NCBI GenBank assembly: GCA_035294325.1
Contig: DATGLE010000262.1
Span: 1-30,016 of the forward strand
DNA from: DATGLE01 sp035294325
GTDB taxonomy: Bacteria > Chloroflexota > Ktedonobacteria > Ktedonobacterales > Ktedonobacteraceae
Reading direction: 5' to 3'
Length of the DNA stretch: 30,016 nt
This document shows, one piece after another, positions 22,840-29,915 of this stretch. A program made the position numbers and the translations under genes. The notes under the pieces are model-generated. The model ran no database searches and was not told the origin of the DNA. It saw only the letters and a program-made list of their open reading frames with translations. Position 1 is the stretch's first letter. Each line of letters begins with the position of its first letter.

Positions 22840-24222
22840 TTATTCAAGATCGCCGCGTTTACCCAATCGTTGATGTTCGTAGGCTTTTTTGATCGCGCTC
22901 AGGCTGCGCTGCACCTCGCCGCGCTCCTCCAGGAGATTCGCGAAGCGAAAGTAGGCGCTGGCAGCGATCTCGTGCGCCTGGCAGGCATCCAGCAGATCGA
23001 GCGCCTGGGTGAAGTATTGATCGGCGGCGGCGAAATCGCCGGTCTGGTGGCGAATCTGTGCCAGCGCGATCAGAGCCTGCCCCTGTGTCTGGGCGTCGTT
23101 GCTGGAGCGCGCGAAGTTCAGCGCCTCCCGCGCCTCCTGCTCCGCTTCCTGGCTTTGCCCGCGCTTGAGCAGCAGTTCGGCCAGGCCGGTGTGGCAGATG
23201 GAGGCAGCGATTTCATCGTTGAGTTCGCGCTCAATGGTAATGGCCTGCCTGTACTCCCTTTCGGCGCCGTCGAGGTCATCCTGCTTCTCCAGCGCGCGGC
23301 CCAGGCGCTGGTGGGTAAGGCCAACGAGCCTCTGCTCGTCTCTCATCTCGTAGACCGCCAGGCTGCGCATCGCGTACTCGCGAGCCATCGCCAGCTTGCC
23401 AACAGACTTGTAATGCTGGCTGATTTCCATATACTTATGGGCAAAGCTCCTGGTGTCGCGGTTCATCGCATCCAGCGTATCAAGGGCCTGGTGATAGAAA
23501 TCGACGGCCTTCTCCAGATCGCCGAGCCTGAAGTAGTCGTTCGCCAGGTTGCTGTAGACATCAAGAGAGAAGACGGGATCGGTAATCTGCCCGCTCTCGA
23601 TGGCGGCATGGCAGCGGAGATGGTTCTCCATTGCGAGCGTGTAGTTGTAGAGCAGGTAGTAGGCTTTGCCGAGCAGATTGCGCGCCCGCTCGATATATTC
23701 GCTGTCGTTAAGAGCCTCGCCCTGCGAAACGGCGGCGCGCAGATCAACTACAGCTTCCTGGTATTCACCGGCGCCCAGGTGAACCTGCCCGCGCAGCAGG
23801 TAAAGCCGGTATACCTGATCGGTTGTAATGCGCTCGGGCTGCATCGGCTCAAGCAATTGCTCGGCCTGCTCAAAGGCGTTCTGCTGGATCAGCACGCCGG
23901 CCTGCAAAAGATCAACGTCGATTCTCTGATCGGGACCCGAGTCAGCCGGAGAGTAGCCAACGGCGCGCGCTTCCGCTGCTCCTGCCGGCGAGCCTTCCAG
24001 CAAGAAGGTAAGTGGTACGTCAAGGCGGCGCGCAAGGATCGAGAGCGCCTTCAGCGAAGGCCGAATCTTCCCCCTCTCTATGGCCGAGATGTAAGAGATG
24101 GAGAATTCCGGCGCGGCAAGTTGAGCTTGAGTCATTCCTAATTTAGTGCGCACTTCACGAATGTTCGTACCGACTCGCGCTGCAACAGCTTTGCCTACGT
24201 TTGCAGTCTCAAGGGATGGCAT
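22840..24222 (-). CDS. XRE-family HTH regulator with TPR repeats (second paralogue)
   Basis: A 460-residue protein. The XRE helix-turn-helix is at about 18-72 (NIREVRTKLGMTQAQLA, then SISYISAIERGKIRPSLKAL), very like the gene at 18658. The rest is a TPR solenoid with regular repeats (YSNLANDYFRLGDLEKAVDF, THQRLGRALEKQDDLDGAER, AEYLLKRG-like units). Such domains usually mediate protein or peptide binding. The start ATG 24222 follows AAGGA 8 nt upstream, favoured over the TTG at 24240. It has a long upstream gap with a possible promoter at 24437-24466. Signals sensed are unknown. Confidence 0.87.
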   Translation of the reverse strand: MPSLETANVGKAVAARVGTNIREVRTKLGMTQAQLAAPEFSISYISAIERGKIRPSLKALSILARRLDVPLTFLLEGSPAGAAEARAVGYSPADSGPDQRIDVDLLQAGVLIQQNAFEQAEQLLEPMQPERITTDQVYRLYLLRGQVHLGAGEYQEAVVDLRAAVSQGEALNDSEYIERARNLLGKAYYLLYNYTLAMENHLRCHAAIESGQITDPVFSLDVYSNLANDYFRLGDLEKAVDFYHQALDTLDAMNRDTRSFAHKYMEISQHYKSVGKLAMAREYAMRSLAVYEMRDEQRLVGLTHQRLGRALEKQDDLDGAEREYRQAITIERELNDEIAASICHTGLAELLLKRGQSQEAEQEAREALNFARSSNDAQTQGQALIALAQIRHQTGDFAAADQYFTQALDLLDACQAHEIAASAYFRFANLLEERGEVQRSLSAIKKAYEHQRLGKRGDLE

Positions 24223-24436
24223 GGGACGGTTTCCTTTCAATAAGTAATGTGGTTGCTATGCCGGTCCAGTGGTTTCACTACAGGTCTTATGTAGATTGCT
24301 AAACGGCATCGGTTTGAGAATCGCGCAAGCCCTTGCTGTCGTAACATTCCCAGGATGTTTCTGTAAAAGATCGACAGTGTACAGAGACAGGGATGTCATA
24401 CAGAAGGTACTTGCAAGATAATACTTTATACTCCGT

Positions 24437-24466
24437 AGTCTAGCATACAGTAAGGATTCTAGTCAA
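24437..24466 (-). promoter_or_regulatory. Possible promoter of the second XRE-TPR gene
   Basis: On the minus strand TTGACT (24466-24461), 18-bp spacer, TAGACT (24442-24437). It implies a leader of about 200 bp. The 521-bp gap 24223-24743 holds this and the rsmI promoter; no other feature was seen. Confidence 0.4.
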
Positions 24467-24621
24467 GTGGGACAGGACTTTTAGTCAATCTTTAGTGTTG
24501 AATCTTTCTCGCTGATGCATTCGCTGCACATAGAATGATTGTGCAGTAAAAAATGGGAGTTTTACATCACTTTTGTTTCGGTACCAGGGAAGTATGAAGT
24601 AGTAATGTTCATTCTACCATA

Positions 24622-24650
24622 TTGCTGCCCCCTGTCCATTAAACTATAAT
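24622..24650 (+). promoter_or_regulatory. Promoter of rsmI
   Basis: TTGCTG (24622-24627), 17-bp spacer and a perfect -10 TATAAT (24645-24650); transcript start near 24657. Confidence 0.6.
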
Positions 24651-24743
24651 CATTACCAGCGCATTTGAAAGGCGAGCAGCGCGGAAACTGCCGTGCCTGA
24701 CTTGCCTACCTTATATATACAAGAGAGGCCCGGAAAAACGATC

Positions 24744-25415
24744 ATGCTGTATCTGGTAGCGACACCCATCGGCAATCTAAACGATATTACGCTGCGCGCT
24801 CTTGAGACGCTGCGCGAGGTCGACTTCATTGCCGCTGAAGACACGCGCAAGACGGGACTGCTGCTCAAACATTTCGACATTCGGAAGCCGCAGATTGCCT
24901 TTCATGAATACAACGAGCAGCGCGCCGGCGAACGGATCGAGGAGCTATTGCGACAGGGCAAATCGGTGGCCGTCGTTACCAATGCGGGCACGCCCGGTAT
25001 CTCTGACCCGGGCTTCACTCTGGTGCGCCGCGCGATCAACGCGCAGGTGGGTGTAACGATGATCCCGGGGCCGGCGGCGTTTGTGATGGCGCTGGTTCTA
25101 TCGGGCCTCCCTGTGCATAGCTTTACCTTTCGCGGATTCCCGCCTCGCAAGTCAGCCGCGCGGCGCAGGTTTCTGGAGATTGACAGAGATATGCCGCATA
25201 CGCTGATCTTTTATGAAAGCCCCTACCGGCTGCCGGATTTTCTGCACGATGCCCTGGCGGTATTCGGGGATCGTCCGGCCGCCCTTGCCAACGATCTGAC
25301 CAAGATGTTCGAAAAAGTGGAGCGCGGCACACTCTCAACGCTGCTACAATTAGTTGAACAATCAAAGCTCAAAGGAGAGTATATCGTTGTGATTGCCGGC
25401 AAAGAAGAAGATTGA
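24744..25415 (+). CDS. rsmI: 16S rRNA (cytidine-1402-2'-O)-methyltransferase RsmI
   Basis: A 223-residue tetrapyrrole-methylase-fold enzyme that 2'-O-methylates C1402 in the decoding centre of 16S rRNA. Signatures are LYLVATPIGNLNDITLRAL at the N terminus, FIAAEDTRKTGLLLKHF, VAVVTNAGTPGISDPGF, MIPGPAAFVMALVLSGLP and IFYESPYRLPDFL. ATG 24744 is preferred because the family starts at LYLVATPIGN; a GTG 51 bp upstream is in frame. It is slightly shorter than E. coli RsmI at the C terminus and ends in KEED. The codons for these last residues resemble the unit of the tandem array that begins just after the stop. Confidence 0.95.
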   Translation: MLYLVATPIGNLNDITLRALETLREVDFIAAEDTRKTGLLLKHFDIRKPQIAFHEYNEQRAGERIEELLRQGKSVAVVTNAGTPGISDPGFTLVRRAINAQVGVTMIPGPAAFVMALVLSGLPVHSFTFRGFPPRKSAARRRFLEIDRDMPHTLIFYESPYRLPDFLHDALAVFGDRPAALANDLTKMFEKVERGTLSTLLQLVEQSKLKGEYIVVIAGKEED

Positions 25416-25420
25416 CACAG

Positions 25421-25679
25421 GAGAGGCAGATTGCAAGGAGAGGCAGATTGCAAGGGGAGGCAGATTGCAAGGGGAGGAAGATTGCAAGGAGAGGAAGATT
25501 GCAAGGGAGAGGAAGATTGCAAGGGAGAGGAAGATTGCAAGGGGAGGAAGATTGCAAGGGGGAAGAAGATTGCAAGGGGAGGCAGATTGCAAGGAGAGGA
25601 AGATTGCAAGGAGAGGAAGATTGCAAGGAGAGGAAGATTGCAAGGAGAGGAAGATTGCAAGGAGAGGCAGATTGCAAGG
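25421..25679. repeat. Tandem array of 15 purine-rich 17-18 bp units
   Basis: The core ATTGCAAG occurs 15 times at 17-18 bp intervals. The unit is close to GAGAGGAAGATTGCAAG, with A/C variation (GGAAG or GGCAG) and one-base length changes in runs of G. The + strand is almost all purine apart from TTGC. The unit resembles the 3' end of rsmI (GAAGAAGATTGACA), as if the array grew from it. All six frames are open or nearly so, so the ORFs here are spurious. It lies between the convergent rsmI and mdh genes. Confidence 0.95.
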
Positions 25680-25716
25680 CGGGGGGCAAGCCGGACAGAG
25701 GGGGAGGGCAAATCCC

Positions 25717-25737
25717 AGGCGGGGGCAAGCCCCGCCT
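25717..25737. terminator. Hairpin between rsmI/array and mdh
   Basis: AGGCGGGG (25717-25724), loop GCAAG, CCCCGCCT (25730-25737); perfect 8-bp GC stem followed by CTACATG. It lies 20 bp from the mdh stop. Confidence 0.6.
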
Positions 25738-25756
25738 CTACATGTAGTCGCTGCTC

Positions 25757-26683
25757 TTAAATCCCCATCACTTTGATCAGTTCTTGCACGGCGTCCGCCG
25801 ATTTTCGCAGTTGCGTGCGCTCGCTCTCGGTCAATTCGATCTCGATGATCTGCTCCATGCCCTTCGCGCCCAGTTTGACCGGTACGCCGACGAAGAGGTC
25901 ATGGATACCATACTCGCCCTGGAGATAGACGGAGCAGGGCATAATCATCTTCTTATCGAGCATGATCGAGTCTATCATCTGAAGAATAGAGGCCGATGGC
26001 GCGAAGTATGCGCTGCCGGTGCCCAGCAGTTTGACGATTTCAGCGCCGCCGTCCCGTGTGCGCTGGATGATTTGCTCGATGCGCTCGGCGGGGAGCAATT
26101 GGGAAATAGGAATACCGGCAACGGTACACATGCGGGCGAGTGGCACCATAGTATCGCCATGACCGCCAAGCACGTAAGCCTGCACATCCCGCACCGAGAC
26201 GCCGACCTCCTGGGCGATAAAGGTACGGAAGCGCGCGGTATCCAGTACACCGGCCTGGCCGATCACACGTTCGCGGGGAAAGCCGCTCACGCGCAGCGCA
26301 ACCTGCGCCATCGCATCCAGGGGATTCGTGACCATGATGATGATGCAGTTCGGCGATTGCTTCACGACCTGCTCCGTAACCTGGGCCACAACCTCCTGAT
26401 TCTTTTTGAGCAGGTCATCGCGGCTCATGCCGGGTTTGCGCGGGAAGCCCGATGTGATGACAACAAGATCCGAGTTCGCGGTATCGGCGTAGTCGTTGGT
26501 GCCGGTAATCAGGGTATCATAGCCAAGCACGGGTCCAGCTTCCAGCATATCGAGCGCCTTGCCCTGCGGCATATTGGGGATAATATCGAACATTACCACA
26601 TCCGCATAATCACGCTCCGCCAGCCGCTGGGCAAGCGTGCTGCCGACGAACCCTGCTCCAATGACACTGATTTTGCTTCTCAT
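25757..26683 (-). CDS. mdh: Malate dehydrogenase (LDH-like, NAD-dependent)
   Basis: A 308-residue enzyme interconverting malate and oxaloacetate in the TCA cycle. The NAD-binding GAGFVG is near residue 9, and Asp33 (MFDIIP) indicates NAD preference. Substrate-binding arginines are R82 and R88 in GFPRKPGMSRDDL. MVTNPLDAM, GQAGVLDTARF (Asp148, Arg151) and catalytic His175 in LGGHGD complete the site. The Arg in PRKPGMSR is the residue that separates malate from lactate dehydrogenases. ATG 26683 is chosen since AAAGGA lies 9 nt upstream. Monocistronic. Confidence 0.95.
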   Translation of the reverse strand: MRSKISVIGAGFVGSTLAQRLAERDYADVVMFDIIPNMPQGKALDMLEAGPVLGYDTLITGTNDYADTANSDLVVITSGFPRKPGMSRDDLLKKNQEVVAQVTEQVVKQSPNCIIIMVTNPLDAMAQVALRVSGFPRERVIGQAGVLDTARFRTFIAQEVGVSVRDVQAYVLGGHGDTMVPLARMCTVAGIPISQLLPAERIEQIIQRTRDGGAEIVKLLGTGSAYFAPSASILQMIDSIMLDKKMIMPCSVYLQGEYGIHDLFVGVPVKLGAKGMEQIIEIELTESERTQLRKSADAVQELIKVMGI

Positions 26684-26817
26684 CTTACGGTGTCCTTTCA
26701 TCGCTTCTAAATAATATCCCTGGTTTCACCAGGCCGTTGAATGTTTTTTGTACCCTGAAGGTATTGTAAGCCCTGGGTAGCCCCGATGGCAATTTCCCCC
26801 GGTAGACATAAGGGGGC

Positions 26818-26932
26818 GCGTCATCTTTTTGCCCCGCTGCATCTTTCCCCCGGCGCCCCGGCGCCTGCGGCGCTCCGCCTGCGAGGAGAAGAGGGAGCCA
26901 TTGCGAGTGGCGACGTGTGCAAAAGATGGCGC
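26818..26932. repeat. Composite inverted repeat in the mdh-permease gap
   Basis: GCGTCATCTTTT (26818-26829) pairs with AAAAGATGGCGC (26921-26932, one T-G pair). Between them lies GCGCC-TGC-GGCGC within the motif GCGCCTGCGGCGCT (26861-26874), identical to 5892-5905 in element 1. It occupies part of the 617-bp divergent gap 26684-27300. Another weak pair TTCGTAG/CTACGAA lies near 27014-27043. No gene was found convincing in this gap. Confidence 0.5.
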
Positions 26933-27195
26933 ACAATGCGTTCATAAGTCAGCCATTGCGGCCCGGCCCTATCTTATGGTAGACTTTCGACAATGGTAGA
27001 ATTCTTCCCAATTTCGTAGCATTGGCGCCATGACTCTACGAATACTTTATGGTTTATCGTCTCGTAGCGCGAAAATCGTAAGCCAATCGTTCCGCCAGAT
27101 CCTCTTTTTGTTCATGCGCATCTCGACTACCTTACATTCAGATGAGTGTGAAACACTGGCCGCGAGAGCGGCGTTTCTGAATGAGCTATCAATGC

Positions 27196-27229
27196 AGAGT
27201 AAATGGCTTTCAGGAGGGCCATTTACTCT
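27196..27229 (+). promoter_or_regulatory. Leader hairpin with AGGAGG in its loop, upstream of the permease
   Basis: AGAGTAAATGGC (27196-27207) pairs perfectly with GCCATTTACTCT (27218-27229). The 10-nt loop TTTCAGGAGG contains a ribosome-binding-like AGGAGG. It is 72 bp before the permease start and may be a leader control structure. Confidence 0.45.
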
Positions 27230-27300
27230 CGTATCCCCACAGGATGGGCGTGAAGGTTCTCTACGTTGGTGTAACACGTATCAAAGGAGGCCGTTCATCG

Positions 27301-28884
27301 ATGGCACACAGCAACATTTCTCAAGAGGAGCGGGATCGGGCATTACTGCAAAGATTCGGGTATAAGCAGGAATTGCGACGCACGCTGGGCTTCCTCTCCA
27401 ACTTTGCCGTAGCCTTCTCCTACATCTCCGTCACTACCGGCACCTTCTCACTCTTCGCCCTGGGCATTCTGGCCGGCGGCCCGGCGCTCTTCTGGACCTG
27501 GCCCATTGTCGCCATTGGACAATTTCTGGTAGCGCTCAATTTCGCGGAACTTGCCTCGCACTTCCCGATAGCCGGTTCGATCTATCAATGGAGCCGGCGC
27601 CTCTCCGGTCACAGCCTGGGCTGGTTTACCGGCTGGATCTATTTCTTTGCCGGCATTCTTACCATAACGGCTGTAGCTTATACCATCCCGATCCCACTCG
27701 AAGCTATTTTCCCCGGCATGTCTGCAACTGTACTGGGATTGCAAACCCCGGTCTTTATTGCTGTACTCGCGATTATTATTGGCACGCTCATCAACGTCGT
27801 TGGCGTGAGACTGATGTCGATCATCAACAATCTTGGTGTCGCTGCTGAGATCATCGGTATGATTGGCTTCGCCCTCGTGCTGCTGCTTTTCTTCCATCGC
27901 CATCCGCTCAGTTTCCTCTTCAGCGGTCCGTCGCCTGAATCTCCGGTAGTACAGACTGCGGCCAATCCCTGGACGCCCGGCTTCGGTGCCAGCTACTTCG
28001 GCGCGTTTCTGGCTGCCCTCTTCATGTCCCTCTTCGTGATTTATGGCTTCGATACTGCCGGAACACTCGGCGAGGAGACGAAAGATCCGCAGCGCAATGC
28101 CCCGCGCGGCATCCTCTGGGCGCTCGGCCTCTCGTCCATCGCGGGTTTCCTCTTCCTGGGCGGATCTATTCTCTCGATCAAAAATCTGGCGAAAATCGAG
28201 GCTATCGCGGGCAGCGCGAACGCTACGCAGGCGCTGCCAACGATCATTCAGGATGCCCTGGGGCCGTTCTGGGGAGATATCTACCTCTGGGTTGTCCTTG
28301 TCGCGGTCTGCGTGTGCGCGCTGGCGATCCAGTCGGCCACGATTCGCCTGATGTTCTCGATGGGGCGCGATGGTCGCCTGCCTTTCGGTAAAGCCTGGGG
28401 CAAGGTCAACCCTGCTTTCCACACGCCGATGTGGGCTGGCATCGCGGTTGCCGTCCTCTCGATCCTGCCATTCTTCTACAGCCAGGCTATTGCGGTGCTG
28501 GTCACGGGCGCGACGGGCCTGATCTACCTGTCGTACTTCATGAACAACGTTGCCTCGCTGAGCGCGCGTCTGCGAGGCTGGCCGCGTGAAAAGGCCCCGT
28601 TCAGCCTGGGCAGCTGGGGCATGGTCATCAACGTGCTCGCACTGCTTTATGGCGGCCTGATGATTATCAACTTCCTCTGGTTCGGCGGCCTGCGCAGCAG
28701 TACCAACCCCGTGCTGAGCGGAGCCTTCCCCGGCCTGGCCTCTTTCCCCTTGCTCGGCAACATCCCGATCTTCGAGTTCTCGCTGCTGGTGCTCTTTATC
28801 GCCGGCGCTATCTACTGGTTCGGCTTCAAACGCCGCGAGGTGATTGCACGCGGCGAGAGCGGCGTCAGCGCTCTGGCCGATTAA
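27301..28884 (+). CDS. APC-superfamily amino acid permease
   Basis: A 527-residue integral membrane transporter with about 12 hydrophobic segments and the APC fold. The N-terminal region LRRTLGFLSNFAVAFSYISV and ALNFAELASHFPIAGSIYQW match the amino-acid/choline (ACT) family, which includes GABA and choline permeases. DTAGTLGEETKDPQRNAPRG is the usual cytoplasmic loop after a membrane segment. Start ATG 27301 follows AAAGGAGG with 10-nt spacing; the longer in-frame start at 27181 would read through the leader hairpin. The substrate cannot be fixed. The downstream element 28918-29011 may end its transcript. Confidence 0.92.
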   Translation: MAHSNISQEERDRALLQRFGYKQELRRTLGFLSNFAVAFSYISVTTGTFSLFALGILAGGPALFWTWPIVAIGQFLVALNFAELASHFPIAGSIYQWSRRLSGHSLGWFTGWIYFFAGILTITAVAYTIPIPLEAIFPGMSATVLGLQTPVFIAVLAIIIGTLINVVGVRLMSIINNLGVAAEIIGMIGFALVLLLFFHRHPLSFLFSGPSPESPVVQTAANPWTPGFGASYFGAFLAALFMSLFVIYGFDTAGTLGEETKDPQRNAPRGILWALGLSSIAGFLFLGGSILSIKNLAKIEAIAGSANATQALPTIIQDALGPFWGDIYLWVVLVAVCVCALAIQSATIRLMFSMGRDGRLPFGKAWGKVNPAFHTPMWAGIAVAVLSILPFFYSQAIAVLVTGATGLIYLSYFMNNVASLSARLRGWPREKAPFSLGSWGMVINVLALLYGGLMIINFLWFGGLRSSTNPVLSGAFPGLASFPLLGNIPIFEFSLLVLFIAGAIYWFGFKRREVIARGESGVSALAD

Positions 28885-28917
28885 GACGCCTGACCAGGAT
28901 AACTAACCAGGCCCTTT

Positions 28918-29011
28918 GCCGCCGGAGGCGGCTTAAGCGGGAGAGGTGAGAGTGGCCGGGATTGATTGTATCAGTCCCGGCCACTCCCGCATACGAAGCG
29001 CCGCCGGCGCT
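28918..29011. repeat. Tripartite palindromic element 5
   Basis: Left hairpin GCCGCC-GGA-GGCGGC (28918-28932). The central stem 28950-28966/28970-28986 is 17 bp with one G-U pair and loop TGT. Right hairpin AGCGCC-GCC-GGCGCT (28997-29011). It follows the permease stop by 33 bp and sits just before the tRNA promoter. Confidence 0.6.
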
Positions 29012-29053
29012 GAGAAGTGTCAGGGAGAGAGCGGATCTGTGCGCCATAAACCC

Positions 29054-29082
29054 TTGACAATCCACAAAACCTGGGGTATCAT
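29054..29082 (+). promoter_or_regulatory. Strong sigma70 promoter of tRNA-Gln
   Basis: Consensus TTGACA (29054-29059), 17-bp spacer, TATCAT (29077-29082). The tRNA 5' end is 29 bp after the -10. Confidence 0.85.
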
Positions 29083-29111
29083 ACTCAACACAAAATAAAC
29101 GCGCACTTCGA

Positions 29112-29148
29112 TGGGGTGTCGTTCAATGGTAGGACGGCTGACTCTGGA
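29112..29148 (+). tRNA. tRNA-Gln(CUG), 5' half, interrupted by a group II intron
   Basis: Acceptor strand TGGGGTG (29112-29118), T8 C9, D stem GTTC/GGAC (29121-29124/29132-29135) with loop AATGGTA. The 5' anticodon strand is GCTGA (29137-29141) and the loop CTCTGGA (29142-29148), with anticodon CTG at 29144-29146. After A38 the sequence does not continue with the expected TCAGC strand but with GTGCGGC, the start of a group II intron. The 3' half is presumably beyond the window, after the intron. The tRNA would need splicing to be functional. Confidence 0.88.
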
Positions 29149-29412
29149 GTGCGGCACAGCTAAGCTCGTGCTAACCTTGTCGGATTAGTCCGATATCACT
29201 GGAACGAATGTGATTAAAGCACAACCTTACCTGGCGGGGAAACCCAAAGGGGACACTAGCATGGTTGCAAAAGTACGGTGAGGGGATAGTACCAATCCCC
29301 AAGAGGCCGTGCAGCTAGGTCGTATATGGTCAGGCTTGTAGAGCCGAACGCTAGGCGAGTCGCCGCTTTTTAGCAGGCCCCGCGAAATGGTAATGTGACG
29401 CGGGTTACAGGA

Positions 29413-29432
29413 TCAGCAGCTAAGATCCAGAG
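29413..29432 (+). other. Predicted EBS2 and EBS1 of the group II intron
   Basis: TCAGC (29413-29417) is complementary to GCTGA (29137-29141, IBS2). TCCAGAG (29426-29432) is complementary to CTCTGGA (29142-29148, IBS1). Both are perfect, adjacent in the exon and ordered correctly, at about 265-284 nt into the intron, as expected for domain I. Confidence 0.82.
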
Positions 29433-29915
29433 GGCTGACTGAACGTTCCTCCTGTAGACGCTCGTAGTGAACGAGGTAAACGCCCAATAGCGGACCTAAG
29501 TACGAACCAGGTTAACACGGGAACTGTGCGATCACCTAAAAGGGGAGACTCTCATGGTGACGGAGTACCCATAGTACCCAGTATGTCGTAGCAATACGAT
29601 GATACGAATGCCCAGGGTAATGCCTGGGATACGGGGAAGGGGTACAGAAGGTGCTTCCATCTAACCCTGTCCAGGTGTCTTGGAGAAGACGCAAGCCAGA
29701 GACAGGAGTAGGTGGCAGGGCAACCCTAGAGACTATGTAGGGAAGGAGAATGGAACGTTAGTCTAAGTGGGAAATCTGCTCAGGAAGGAACACTAAGCAG
29801 GCAGCGTATCCGAATCTGCAAGGGAAATCAAGTAGGATTAGAGAAGTGAACCCTGCTTAACCCAACCTAATCAGTAAAACCCACTCAAGTAGAGAGGAAG
29901 GAGAAACACCCCCTC

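Noticed and set aside
22870..24141. 423-codon plus-strand frame opposite the second XRE-TPR gene
   Set aside because: It is antisense to a clear HTH and TPR protein; no family resemblance.
25421..25679. CRISPR array
   Set aside because: The units are 17-18 bp head-to-tail with no unique spacers and no cas genes nearby.
25393..25776. Proteins of repeating KGRKIARRG/LQGEEDCK type in all frames of the tandem array
   Set aside because: The repeat unit lacks stops in every frame, so open frames arise automatically; there is no RBS or conserved start.
25784..26710. 308-codon plus-strand frame opposite mdh
   Set aside because: mdh carries all catalytic residues on the minus strand.
27030..27365. 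111-codon frame overlapping the permease start
   Set aside because: It overlaps the permease RBS and start in another frame and shows no family pattern.
27448..28422. 324-codon minus-strand frame opposite the permease
   Set aside because: Highly charged sequence typical of a frame antisense to hydrophobic membrane codons.
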